Both the position numbers and the translations under genes were made by a program. Positions 1 through 8,963 of a DNA stretch of 64,000 nucleotides are shown here, piece after piece. Every line of letters starts with the position of its first letter. Position 1 is the first letter of the stretch. Location: NCBI RefSeq assembly GCF_000829825.1, contig NZ_JXSL01000028.1, positions 124,001 through 188,000 on the forward strand. The letters are read 5' to 3'. The notes under the pieces are model-generated. The model saw only the letters and a list, made by a program, of their open reading frames with translations. It searched no databases and had not been told where the DNA came from. This DNA is from Paramagnetospirillum magnetotacticum MS-1. GTDB lineage: Bacteria > Pseudomonadota > Alphaproteobacteria > Rhodospirillales > Magnetospirillaceae.

Positions 1-1058
1 GCCACCGGATGGATGCCGAAGCGGATATTGACGCCCTTCTCGCGCAGATGCTTGGTGATCTCGTAGACCGTGTGCTGGGCCTGGGCCACCGCCATGCCAT
101 AGCCGGGAACGATGATCACGCTCTTGGCGTCCTTCAGCAGCTCGGCGGTCTCGGTCGCGCTGACCGGGATCACCTCGCCCGCGGGCTGGCCGTCAGCCGC
201 CGCCGCCACCGTGCCGCCGCCGGTGCCGAAGCCGCCAGCGATGACGCTGATAAAGTTGCGGTTCATGGCCCGGCACATGATGTAGGACAGGATGGCGCCG
301 CTTGATCCCACCAGGGCGCCGGTGACGATCAAGAGATCGTTGTTCAGCATGAAGCCCGTGGCCGCCGCCGCCCAGCCCGAATAGCTGTTCAGCATGGAAA
401 CCACCACGGGCATGTCGGCACCGCCGATGGCCATCACCATGTGCACGCCGAAGGCCAGCGCGATCAGGGTCATGATGATCAGGGCGAAGAAGCCGCCGCC
501 GACGCTTTCGGCGTTCAGGAAGCCCTTGCCCACCCAGATCACCACCAGCAGACCGGCCAGATTGAGCAGATGGCGGCCGGGCAGCAGCAGCGGCTTGCCG
601 CCGATCTTGGCCGACAGCTTGCCAAAGGCGATGAGCGAACCCGAGAAGGTCACGGCGCCGATCAGAATGCCGATATAGATCTCCACGTCGTGGATGGTCT
701 TCTCGGCGCCCACGAAGGAATGCGCGGTGTCGATATAGCTGGCGAAGCCCACCAGACAGGCGGCGAGGCCCACCAGGGAGTGCATCAGGGCGACCAGTTC
801 GGGCATCTGGGTCATCTGCACGGTGCGGGCGGCATAAAGGCCGACCGAACCGCCGATGGCCATGGCGATGATGATCCACGGCACCCCGGCCCAGGTGACC
901 TGGGGACCGAACACGGTGGCGATGACGGCCAGCGCCATGCCGATCATGCCCAGCACATTGCCGCGACGCGACGTCTCGGGGTTCGAGAGGCCGCCCAGGC
1001 TGAGGATGAACAGGATGGTGGCACCGATATAGGAAACGGTGGCGAGACTTGCGGACAT
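1..1058 (-). CDS. pntB: NAD(P) transhydrogenase subunit beta, partial (C-terminus beyond window)
   Basis: Membrane subunit of the proton-translocating transhydrogenase, which uses the proton gradient to drive hydride transfer from NADH to NADP+. The ATG lies at 1058 on the minus strand and the frame stays open to base 1, giving about 352 residues; the family is usually near 460, so the C-terminal part of the NADP-binding domain is missing. The N-terminal two thirds are a string of hydrophobic helices; the last visible part, including [15 protein letters not shown], is the start of the NADP-binding dIII domain. It begins 10 bp after the pntA stop, so the two are co-transcribed. Identification is confident from continuous family similarity. 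Confidence 0.95.
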   Translation of the reverse strand, partial: MSASLATVSYIGATILFILSLGGLSNPETSRRGNVLGMIGMALAVIATVFGPQVTWAGVPWIIIAMAIGGSVGLYAARTVQMTQMPELVALMHSLVGLAACLVGFASYIDTAHSFVGAEKTIHDVEIYIGILIGAVTFSGSLIAFGKLSAKIGGKPLLLPGRHLLNLAGLLVVIWVGKGFLNAESVGGGFFALIIMTLIALAFGVHMVMAIGGADMPVVVSMLNSYSGWAAAATGFMLNNDLLIVTGALVGSSGAILSYIMCRAMNRNFISVIAGGFGTGGGTVAAAADGQPAGEVIPVSATETAELLKDAKSVIIVPGYGMAVAQAQHTVYEITKHLREKGVNIRFGIHPV

Positions 1059-1068
1059 GGTGCCCCCC

Positions 1069-2658
1069 TTACTTACGGAACATCGCCAACATGCGCTTGG
1101 TGACGGCAAAGCCACCGAACATGTTGATCGAGGTGAGAATGATGCTGATCACCGCCAGCAAGCCGATCCAGAAACCGGGCCTGGAAATCCCTTCGCCCAA
1201 GGGCGGAGAGATCTGGACCAGGGCGCCGATGACGATGATCGACGAGATGGCGTTGGTGACGCTCATCAGCGGGGTATGCAGCGCGGGGGTAACGTTCCAC
1301 ACCACCATGTAGCCCACGAAACAGGCCAGCACGAAAACGGTGAAGTGACCCAGGAAGGCCTCGGGGGCGTTGGCGCCCACGAACCAGAAGGCCAGGGCTC
1401 CGATGCCGAAGGTGATGGCCAGGGACTTCGGGGACATGGGCTCGCCCGCCCCGTGGCCATGGCCGGACTTCTTGGCCGCCACGGGCGCGGCGGCGGCTGC
1501 CTTGGGCGCGGGCGGCGCGGGCAGAACCAGGGGCGGCGGCGGCCAGGTGATCTCGCCGTCCTTGACGACGGTCAGACCGCGAATGGCATCGTCGCCCATA
1601 TTGACGTCGATAATGCCGTCCTTGGTCTTGCACAGTTCCTCGGTGAGGCGCTGCAGATTGGTGGCGTAGAGGGTCGAGGCCTGCTTGGAAAGGCGCGAAG
1701 GCAGGTCGGTATAGCCGACGATGGTCACGCCATGGCGCACCACGACCTCGCCCGGCACGGTCAGTTCGCAATTGCCGCCCTGTTCGGCGGCCATGTCGAC
1801 GATGACCGAACCGGCCCGCATGCTTTGGACCATCTCGGCGGTGATCAGCCGGGGAGCGGGCTTGCCGGGGATCAGCGCGGTGGTGATGATGATGTCCACC
1901 TCACGCGCCTGTTGCGCGTACATCTCGCGCTGGGCGGCCTGGAAGCCTTCGCTCATGACCTTGGCATAGCCGCCGCCGCCCGAGCCCTCTTCCTCGTAAT
2001 CCACGCGCACGAATTCGGCGCCCATGGACTTGACCTGATCGGCCACCTCGGCGCGGGTATCGTTGGCACGCACGATGGCGCCCAGGCTGACCGCGGTGCC
2101 GATGGCGGCAAGACCGGCGACGCCAGCTCCTGCGATGAAGACCTTGGCTGGCGGAACCTTGCCCGCGGCGGTGATCTGGCCGGTGAAGAAGCGGCCGAAC
2201 TGATTGGCGGCCTCGACCACGGCACGGTAGCCCGCGATATTGGCCATGGAGGAGAGCGCGTCCATCTTCTGGGCGCGGCTAAGCTGGCGCGGCACGCAGT
2301 CCATGGCGAGAACGGTGATCTTACGGGCCGCCAGGGCCTGCATCAGATCGGGATTCTGGGCGGGCCAGATGAAGCCGATCAGGGTGGTACCTTCCTTGAT
2401 CAGCGCCACTTCGTCCAGGGTGGGCGGGCGGACCTTGAAGACCAGGCCCGAAGCGGCCCAAAGATCGGCGGCGCTCTTGGCGATGGAGGCGCCAGCGGCC
2501 ACATAGGATTCGTCATCGAAATTGGCGAGCGCGCCGGCACCGGTCTCGACCACCACGGAGAAGCCAAGCTTGATCAGCTTCTCGACGACATCGGGAACGC
2601 TCGCCACCCTCTTCTCGTTGGGGAACGTTTCCCTTGGAATACCAATGGTCAGAGACAT
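1069..2658 (-). CDS. pntA: NAD(P) transhydrogenase subunit alpha (fused form)
   Basis: 529 residues. Residues 1-370 form the soluble NAD(H)-binding dI domain, with the Rossmann motif GAGVAG at 177-182 and the YTDLPSRL segment at 316-323. A Pro/Ala-rich linker with a His/Gly stretch spans about 373-410, and four membrane helices follow at about 411-428, 437-456, 468-484 and 494-518. The single-chain arrangement matches E. coli PntA; Rhodospirillum rubrum and several other alphaproteobacteria split this protein into two chains. The start is supported by an AGGAG box six bases upstream. It is the first gene of a pntA-pntB operon supplying NADPH. Confidence 0.96.
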   Translation of the reverse strand: MSLTIGIPRETFPNEKRVASVPDVVEKLIKLGFSVVVETGAGALANFDDESYVAAGASIAKSAADLWAASGLVFKVRPPTLDEVALIKEGTTLIGFIWPAQNPDLMQALAARKITVLAMDCVPRQLSRAQKMDALSSMANIAGYRAVVEAANQFGRFFTGQITAAGKVPPAKVFIAGAGVAGLAAIGTAVSLGAIVRANDTRAEVADQVKSMGAEFVRVDYEEEGSGGGGYAKVMSEGFQAAQREMYAQQAREVDIIITTALIPGKPAPRLITAEMVQSMRAGSVIVDMAAEQGGNCELTVPGEVVVRHGVTIVGYTDLPSRLSKQASTLYATNLQRLTEELCKTKDGIIDVNMGDDAIRGLTVVKDGEITWPPPPLVLPAPPAPKAAAAAPVAAKKSGHGHGAGEPMSPKSLAITFGIGALAFWFVGANAPEAFLGHFTVFVLACFVGYMVVWNVTPALHTPLMSVTNAISSIIVIGALVQISPPLGEGISRPGFWIGLLAVISIILTSINMFGGFAVTKRMLAMFRK

Positions 2659-2823
2659 GGCTTCTCCTGTTGTTCGTAGTTACTGCTTGTTGCCGCGCAT
2701 GCGCTATAATTTTGGAAAAAACAATGCCCTCTGGGCGGCGGTTTGCCAAGCCCGATCATGTTTGAAAATCAGTCGTTTGGAGGAATCCCAACCGATTGCC
2801 GCCCCATGGAGCCCAAGCTCGCA

Positions 2824-3753
2824 ATGCCGCACCGCAACATAACCCCGTCCCCTACACGACTTGACCGCCTGGGACGAGGGCGAAAATGGCCTTTATATCT
2901 TCCGAGTAGCAGAGCGGAGGGAGGGCGCACCACCCATTGGGGTAGTGCGATCTTCCTGGCAGGACTTCTGTTCGCTAGTCCGGCCTGGGCCGAGCCTTTG
3001 GGCTGGCGCTACGAGATCATGTGGGGCGGATTTCACGCGGGCGACATGGCCGTGACCACCGAGACGAAGGATAAGTCGGTGCAGACCGGCATGACCATCC
3101 GCACCGTGGGCCTGTTCGACAAGTTCTTGCACCTGCGATTCGCCGCCGAGGGTGGAGGCAGGGAAACGGGCGGGACCGAATTGGGGTCCGTGCGCTATCA
3201 GACACGGTTCAGCAACCGCTATCAGGAGAGGTTGCTTGTGCTGGCCTTCGCGGGTGGCGAGGCCACAACGGTGCGCGATGAGATTCTGGCGGTCTTCGCC
3301 CCTCCCCCCGAGGACGAGCCCGCCCCCACCGTTCCGCCCGAGGCCAGGCGCGGCGTTGGCGACCCGCTGACCAATCTGGCGATCCTGGGACGAAAGGCCC
3401 GTCAGGCGGTCAGTGCGGGCACGACGACGGCCTTTCATCTGGCCAGTTATGACGGGCGCCGCGCCTATGATTTCCGTGTGGAGGTCAAGGGCGCCCGCCG
3501 GATCAGCATCCATGACCGGGATTTCGACACCATCGAGCTTGCCATGGTCCTGAGGCCTGTGGCGGGGTTCAAGCCGCGCTTCCAGAAGGCGTGGGACGGC
3601 GCCGAATACATCGTTCATCTCGACCCCGAAAGCCTGCTTCCGCTGCGTATTCAGACCGACGGCTTTGCCGCCGCACTGGTCATCAATGCCCTAGAGCCCT
3701 GCCGGATCGCGGCGGAACAATGCGCCCCCCTGCTTGCCGCTGGCGAGCCCTGA
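2824..3753 (+). CDS. Exported DUF3108-type protein
   Basis: Predicted exported protein of unknown function. A hydrophobic stretch (AIFLAGLLFASPAWA) ends in an AWA|EP signal-peptidase site. The mature part of about 250 residues resembles DUF3108: an opening WRYEIMWGGFHAGDM segment, then beta-rich sequence with a DRDFDTIELAMVLRP segment and a closing DPESLLPLRIQTDGF strand. The start is uncertain. ATGs at 2758, 2803 and 2824 are all in frame and all leave an unusually long polar stretch before the signal core; the last ATG is used here. A perfect TATAAT at 2705-2710 on this strand could be the -10 box, but no good -35 precedes it. It is divergent from pntA. Confidence 0.75.
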   Translation: MPHRNITPSPTRLDRLGRGRKWPLYLPSSRAEGGRTTHWGSAIFLAGLLFASPAWAEPLGWRYEIMWGGFHAGDMAVTTETKDKSVQTGMTIRTVGLFDKFLHLRFAAEGGGRETGGTELGSVRYQTRFSNRYQERLLVLAFAGGEATTVRDEILAVFAPPPEDEPAPTVPPEARRGVGDPLTNLAILGRKARQAVSAGTTTAFHLASYDGRRAYDFRVEVKGARRISIHDRDFDTIELAMVLRPVAGFKPRFQKAWDGAEYIVHLDPESLLPLRIQTDGFAAALVINALEPCRIAAEQCAPLLAAGEP

Positions 3754-3864
3754 TCCACCTATTGTCGTAATCCTTGAGTCTCATCCCTCCCCCATATTAG
3801 GCTGGATGCAAATAGAGACGGACGCGCTGGCTCGAACCGGATGCGCCTTGGGGAGACAAAGATC

Positions 3865-6015
3865 ATGGGAATGCTCGACGCCCTTTCAGGGCTGCGGATC
3901 ACCACCCGTCTATGGTTGCTGGGCGGTCTGCCCCTGGCGGGGCTGGCCACGGTGTTCGTCGCCGATTCCATCCAGCTCAAGGACGAGATGGTGGCGGCGC
4001 GCGAAGTCAAGCTGCGCCATGTGGTGGAAACCGCATCCGGCGTGCTGGAACACTACGCCGAAGAGGCCCGCCAGGGCCGCATGAGCGAGAACGACGCCAA
4101 GACCGCCGCCACATCCGCCATCAAGAAGATGCGCTACGACAAGGTCGAGTATCTGTGGATGAACGATATGGGCAAGCCGGTGCCCAGGATCGTCATGCAT
4201 CCGGTCTCACCCCAGTTGGACGGCAAGATCCTCGACGACCCCAAGTTCAACAAGGCCACGTCCCTGCGGGCTGGCAATTCCGGCCCCTTCGAGCCCGTGA
4301 ACAACGTCAACCTGTTCGGCGCATTTGTCACCGTGGTGGACAAGGCCGGGCATGGCTATGTCACCTATGACTGGCCCAAGCCCAAGGAGGGCGGAGGGAC
4401 GACCGCCGAGACCTATCAGAAGCTGTCCTATGTCAAGGGCTTCGCCCCCTGGGGCTGGCTGATCGGCTCGGGCATCTATATCGACGACGTGGATACCGCC
4501 TTCAGGGCCGAACTGGCGCGGCGCGGCGTGATGCTGGCCGCCATCCTTGCGGTGGTGGGAGGTCTGGGCCTCCTGATCACCGGCAGCGTCTCGTCCGGCT
4601 TTAGGGCCCTGCATCATGACGTGGACCTTCTGCGCTCCGGCCAAGGCGACGGAACCATGGAGCTCAGCCCCAACCGCCGGGATGAGTTCCGTCAGGTCGC
4701 CGAGGTCCTGGGGGAAATGGCTGAAACGCGCCAGCGCCTGGATGCCGCCGATTCCGAACGCCAAGCGGCGCGGCGAAAGGCCGATCACGACCGCTTCGTC
4801 ATGCAGCGCGACATGCTGCGCTCGCTGGTTCAAGCCGCCATGCTGGGCAACGAAGCCATGATCACCCTGTCACGCATGAAGCGCGAGATTGACATGTCAA
4901 CCGCCGAGGTCACCCGCATGGCCGCCGCCGTGGACGATATGCGCAATTCCATCAACGCCATCAACGCCGACTCCTCCCATGCCGCCCAGGATGCCGGACA
5001 GGCCGGGGAAGCGGCGGTGACCGGCCTCGACGCCAGCCAGGAGGCCCTCTCGGCCTTCGAACGCATCGTCACTGCGGTCAGCGCCGCCGGAAACAAGGTC
5101 CAGGGCTTGGCCGAGGCCTCGGCTCAGATCGGCGAGATCGTCACCGCCATCGAATTGGTGGCGGGCCAGACCAATCTGCTGGCGCTCAACGCCACCATCG
5201 AGGCCGCCCGCGCGGGCGAGGCGGGAAAAGGCTTCGCCGTGGTGGCGGGCGAGGTCAAGAATCTCGCCAACCAGACCGCCAAAGCCACCGTGGACATCCG
5301 CAACCGCATCGAGGGACTGCAAGGCGAGATGAGTTCCATCGTCGGCGCCATCGACGAGAGTACCGGAGCGGTCACCGAGGGCCGCGCCCTGGTGGGCGCC
5401 CTGGGCGAACGCCTGCATGGCATCGCCGATCAGGTGGGCTCGGTCCAGACCAGCATGAGCACCATTTCCCGCGAACTGGACGGCCAATCGGACACCGCCC
5501 ATCGTTTGTCAGACGGCACTACCCAGGTGGTCAGCCTGACCGACGCCAACAACAAGCTGCTGGGCGAGGTACTCGAAGCCATGGGGCGCATGAGCCAGCA
5601 TCTGGATTCCCAGGTGGGCAATTACGCCAATATCGGCTCGGGCGCCCTTTTGGTGGAGATCGCCAAGAACGATCACATCGCCTTCAAGCGCCGGGTCCTG
5701 GACGGCGTGCTGGGCCGCACCGATCTCAAGGCCGACGGCGTTCCCGATCACCACAACTGCCGCCTGGGCAAGTGGTACGACGCCATCAAAGACAACGCCA
5801 TCTCGGCCAAGCCCGCCTATTCCAACCTGATCACTCCCCATGAACAGGTGCATACGGCGGCCAAGCGGGCTCTGACCTGCGCCGCCGAAGGCAATCTGGA
5901 CGCCGCCTTCGCGGCCATCGACGACATGAACAAGGCCTCGGCCAGCGTCGTCGCCATGCTCGATACCCTGGCCGCTGAACTGTCCACCTTGGAGGAAGCG
6001 CGGATGGCGGGGTGA
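3865..6015 (+). CDS. Methyl-accepting chemotaxis protein with Cache sensor and CZB tail
   Basis: Transmembrane chemoreceptor of 716 residues. A membrane helix near residues 15-40 is followed by a periplasmic single-Cache domain ([16 protein letters not shown] through [13 protein letters not shown]), a second helix near 220-250, a helical linker, and a signalling domain with the conserved hairpin [20 protein letters not shown]. The last 120 residues form a chemoreceptor zinc-binding (CZB) domain with the Hxx[13 protein letters not shown] and HEQVH segments carrying the expected His/Cys ligands. Start: ATG 3865 has a GGGGAG box 9 bases upstream, better than the in-frame ATG at 3841. CZB domains are known to respond to zinc or hypochlorous acid; the ligand here is not known. 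Confidence 0.92.
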   Translation: MGMLDALSGLRITTRLWLLGGLPLAGLATVFVADSIQLKDEMVAAREVKLRHVVETASGVLEHYAEEARQGRMSENDAKTAATSAIKKMRYDKVEYLWMNDMGKPVPRIVMHPVSPQLDGKILDDPKFNKATSLRAGNSGPFEPVNNVNLFGAFVTVVDKAGHGYVTYDWPKPKEGGGTTAETYQKLSYVKGFAPWGWLIGSGIYIDDVDTAFRAELARRGVMLAAILAVVGGLGLLITGSVSSGFRALHHDVDLLRSGQGDGTMELSPNRRDEFRQVAEVLGEMAETRQRLDAADSERQAARRKADHDRFVMQRDMLRSLVQAAMLGNEAMITLSRMKREIDMSTAEVTRMAAAVDDMRNSINAINADSSHAAQDAGQAGEAAVTGLDASQEALSAFERIVTAVSAAGNKVQGLAEASAQIGEIVTAIELVAGQTNLLALNATIEAARAGEAGKGFAVVAGEVKNLANQTAKATVDIRNRIEGLQGEMSSIVGAIDESTGAVTEGRALVGALGERLHGIADQVGSVQTSMSTISRELDGQSDTAHRLSDGTTQVVSLTDANNKLLGEVLEAMGRMSQHLDSQVGNYANIGSGALLVEIAKNDHIAFKRRVLDGVLGRTDLKADGVPDHHNCRLGKWYDAIKDNAISAKPAYSNLITPHEQVHTAAKRALTCAAEGNLDAAFAAIDDMNKASASVVAMLDTLAAELSTLEEARMAG

Positions 6016-6024
6016 TCCCCCGCC

Positions 6025-7047
6025 CTACCCCCCGATCACATTCCGAAGAAGGCCGATCTCGACGATCTCGGTCTCCATCACGTCGCCGGGTTTGAGGAAT
6101 TCAGGCGGCTTGCGCGCCCCGCCCACGCCGGGGGGCGTACCGGTGGCGATGATGTCGCCGGGCTCCAGCGTCAAGCCCGCCGAGAGTTCGGCGATGATGC
6201 GCGGCACCTTGAAATACATCTGCTCGGTGCTGGCATCTTGCTTGACCACGCCGTTGACCCGGGTGATCAGGTGGACGCGAGTGTGGTCGAGGTCGGAGGC
6301 CGGGATGATCCATGGCCCCAGCGGCCCATGGCCGTCCAGGCTCTTGCCCTTGAACCACTGGCCGCCGTGCTTTTTCTGCTGCACGTCACGCGCCGTGGTG
6401 TCGTTGATGACGCAAAAGCCGAAGACATGCTTCATGGCATCGGCCTCGGAAATATTCTTGCCCTTCTTGCCGATGATCACCGCCAATTCGCATTCCCAAT
6501 CGATGGAGGTCGATACCGCCGCGTCATAGGGAATGGGGTCGTAGGGGCCATTGACGGTGCCCACCGCCTTGGTGAAGAACACCGGATGCTCGGGCAGATC
6601 GGCGGATTTGAGGCGCATGGCCTCGCCTTCCTTGAAATGCTCGAGATAGTTCCAGCCCACCGCATAAATATTGCGGGTCGGCTCGGGGATGGGGGCCAGC
6701 AGCCGCACCTCGCTGACCAGGGGGCCGGATTCGGGGCCTTCCTGCATCAGTTGGCGGGCCTGGGCCAGAGCGAAATCACCCGCCTTGATCAGCGAGATCA
6801 TATTGGCGGGATCGAAGGCCAAGGCCATGCCGCGCGTCTTGGCCGCCGCCCCCAGATCGACCACCCGGCCTGACGGCTTGACCGCGCCGATGCGCGGCGC
6901 GACCCCACCGGCCGAATAGGTGACCAGACGCAACGACCCGGCGGCGGAATTGGGAATGGGGCCAGCGGCCCCGGCGGCACCGGGAACCAGGGCTCCGGCC
7001 GCGATCGCGGCCCCCAAGGTCAGGAACTGGCGACGGGTCTCATCCAT
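6025..7047 (-). CDS. Tat-exported fumarylacetoacetate hydrolase-family protein
   Basis: 340 residues. Residues 1-35 look like a twin-arginine signal peptide: MDETRRQFLTLG with the RR pair at 5-6, then a hydrophobic Ala/Gly core. The rest is a FAH-fold hydrolase/isomerase with the family segments VGWNYLEHFKE, WECELAVIIGKKGKNI, GFCVINDTTARDVQ, KSLDGHGPLGPW and GDIIATGTPPGVG, which carry the acidic metal ligands. FAH-fold enzymes normally act in the cytoplasm on acylpyruvate or catechol meta-cleavage products; export would be unusual. The start at 7047 is chosen for the Tat motif and a GGGAGAG box five bases upstream. That box lies in the 3' arm of the inverted repeat at 7051-7096. Convergent with the chemoreceptor, 9-bp gap. 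Confidence 0.88.
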   Translation of the reverse strand: MDETRRQFLTLGAAIAAGALVPGAAGAAGPIPNSAAGSLRLVTYSAGGVAPRIGAVKPSGRVVDLGAAAKTRGMALAFDPANMISLIKAGDFALAQARQLMQEGPESGPLVSEVRLLAPIPEPTRNIYAVGWNYLEHFKEGEAMRLKSADLPEHPVFFTKAVGTVNGPYDPIPYDAAVSTSIDWECELAVIIGKKGKNISEADAMKHVFGFCVINDTTARDVQQKKHGGQWFKGKSLDGHGPLGPWIIPASDLDHTRVHLITRVNGVVKQDASTEQMYFKVPRIIAELSAGLTLEPGDIIATGTPPGVGGARKPPEFLKPGDVMETEIVEIGLLRNVIGG

Positions 7048-7050
7048 GAC

Positions 7051-7096
7051 GGCTCTCCCATATGGCACTGGTCAGACCACTGCCATATGGGGAGCC
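7051..7096 (-). promoter_or_regulatory. Near-perfect 46-bp inverted repeat with TGGTCAGACCA core
   Basis: The two arms run outward from a central TGGTCAGACCA (7069-7079) and pair over 22 of 23 positions, apart from one bulged base and one C/G mismatch. It lies between the pepF stop and the start of the FAH-family gene, both on the minus strand. The core resembles operators of FadR/LldR-type GntR repressors. In RNA, the downstream arm contains the ribosome-binding site (7053-7059) of the FAH-family gene, so folding would hide it. No U-run follows, so a simple intrinsic terminator is less likely. Confidence 0.7.
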
Positions 7097-7109
7097 GCCC
7101 GAGTTTCGT

Positions 7110-8897
7110 CTACATGGCTTCCAACTCGTCGATGAAGCCGATGACCACGTCCAGTCCTTGACGCCAGAACTGCGGGTCGCCCGCATCCAGGCCGAAGGGG
7201 GCCAGCAGATCCTGATGACGGAGCGTTCCGCCCGCCCTCAGCATATCCAGATACTTGGCGGGGAAGTCGGCAATCCCGCCCTTGGCGTGGACGGAATAGA
7301 GCGAGTTCACCAGGCAATCGCCGAAGGCATAGGCATAGACGTAGAACGGCGAATGGACGAAATGCGGGATATAGGTCCAGAAGTGCCGGTACTCGTCATC
7401 AAAGCGTAATGCCGGACCCAGGCTGTCGGCCTGAACGCTCATCCACAATTCGCCGATGCGCTCGGGCGACAATTCGCCCCGGCGGCGCTCGTCATGGAGC
7501 AGGGATTCGAACTGATAGAACGCCACCTGGCGCACCACGGTGTTGAGCATGTCCTCCACCTTGGAGGCCAGCATGATGCGGCGGCTCTTGGGCGAGGTTT
7601 CGCGTGCGAGCATGGCGCGGAAGGTCAGCATCTCGCCGAAGACCGAGGCGGTCTCGGCCAGGGTCAGCGGCGTGTCCGACATCAGCAGGCCCTTATCGGA
7701 GGCCAGAACCTGATGCACGCCGTGGCCCAGCTCATGGGCCAGGGTCATCACGTCGCGGGATTTGCCCAGAAAGTTGACCAGCAGATAGGGATGGACGGCG
7801 GGAACCGTGGGATGGGCGAAGGCACCGGGCGACTTGCCGGGCCGTACGGGCGCGTCGATCCAGTTATTGTCGAAGAACCGCTTGCCCAAGGCCGCCATGT
7901 CGGGGGAAAAGGCCCCATAGGCACCCAGCACCGTGTCGCGGGCCTGTTCCCAGGTATATTTGCGGTCATCATCATCGGGCAGGGGCGCGTTGCGGTCCCA
8001 ATAATCCAGCACATCGACTCCGAACCACTTGGCCTTCAGCTTGTAATAGCGGTGGGACAATTGGGGGAAGCAGCCTTTCACCGCCTCCACCAAAGCATCG
8101 ACCACCCCGTCTTCCACCTGATTGGACAAATTGCGGAAGGATTGCGGCCGGGCGTAGTTGCGCCACTTGTCCTCGATCTCCTTTTCCTTGGCCAGGGTAT
8201 TGGTGATCAGGGCGAACAACGGCGCATTGTCGCCCAGAACCTTGCCCAGCGACTTGGCCGCCGCCTTGCGCCGGGCGCCATCCTTGTCGCTGAGACAATT
8301 GAGGACCTCGGCCGAGGTCACTTCCTTGCCGTCCAGGGGAAAGCGCAGCCGGGCCATGGTCTCGTCGAACAGCCGGTTCCAGGCCGCCGTGCCCACCACA
8401 TGCAGCTCGTGCAGCATCTTCTCGGCTTCGTCCGAAAGCTGGTGCGGACGGAACATCCTGGTATCGCGCAGCCACGAGGCGTAATGAGCCGCCGCGGGCG
8501 CCTTCAGCTTCTCGGCCAGCACCGCATCGTCGAGACGGTTGATCTCCAGGGTGAAGAACAAGGTGTGCGACGTGATGCCGGTCACCCGTTCCTGCATGCC
8601 CTGATAGAACCGGCCGCGCTCGGAATCGGAGACATCGCCGGAATACAGCAACTGGGCATAGGACATGGCGCGGTAGATGATCTGGCCGATGCGCTCCCAC
8701 TCGGCGATGGCGGCCCCGAACTCAGGGCCCGGCAATCCGGCCAGCCGCCCGGCATAGGTGGTCTCGAAGGCCTGGGCCGCGGAATCCGCCGCCTGAAGAT
8801 CCGCCTCCAGTTCGGGCGAATCGGGGGCGGGATAAAGGTCGGAAAGATCCCACTCGGGTAGGGTGCCGAGATCGTCTGCCGGTGCTACAAAGGTCAT
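7110..8897 (-). CDS. pepF: Oligoendopeptidase F (M3 family metallopeptidase)
   Basis: Cytoplasmic zinc peptidase of 595 residues that cleaves short peptides. The M3 zinc motif HELGH is visible in LAHELGHGVHQ, and the typical C-terminal segment FVHSPFYVYAYAFGDCLVNSLY is present. The frame stays open upstream to 9971, but that extension overlaps the divergent acyl-CoA ligase gene. The real start is the ATG at 8897 (MTFVAPADD), with an AAGGAGA box upstream. Length fits the family (about 600). It is divergent from the acyl-CoA ligase, with a 66-bp gap, and precedes the FAH-family gene on the same strand. Confidence 0.95.
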   Translation of the reverse strand: MTFVAPADDLGTLPEWDLSDLYPAPDSPELEADLQAADSAAQAFETTYAGRLAGLPGPEFGAAIAEWERIGQIIYRAMSYAQLLYSGDVSDSERGRFYQGMQERVTGITSHTLFFTLEINRLDDAVLAEKLKAPAAAHYASWLRDTRMFRPHQLSDEAEKMLHELHVVGTAAWNRLFDETMARLRFPLDGKEVTSAEVLNCLSDKDGARRKAAAKSLGKVLGDNAPLFALITNTLAKEKEIEDKWRNYARPQSFRNLSNQVEDGVVDALVEAVKGCFPQLSHRYYKLKAKWFGVDVLDYWDRNAPLPDDDDRKYTWEQARDTVLGAYGAFSPDMAALGKRFFDNNWIDAPVRPGKSPGAFAHPTVPAVHPYLLVNFLGKSRDVMTLAHELGHGVHQVLASDKGLLMSDTPLTLAETASVFGEMLTFRAMLARETSPKSRRIMLASKVEDMLNTVVRQVAFYQFESLLHDERRRGELSPERIGELWMSVQADSLGPALRFDDEYRHFWTYIPHFVHSPFYVYAYAFGDCLVNSLYSVHAKGGIADFPAKYLDMLRAGGTLRHQDLLAPFGLDAGDPQFWRQGLDVVIGFIDELEAM

Positions 8898-8963
8898 GCG
8901 CTGTCTCCTTGCTGCATCACAATATAAGGATGGCGGCAGGGCGCGAACAGGGAGTTTCGACGC

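Noticed and set aside
1039-2679. 546-codon plus-strand frame opposite pntA
   Set aside because: Mirror of pntA codon bias; low-complexity Gly/His/Asp composition and no ribosome-binding site.
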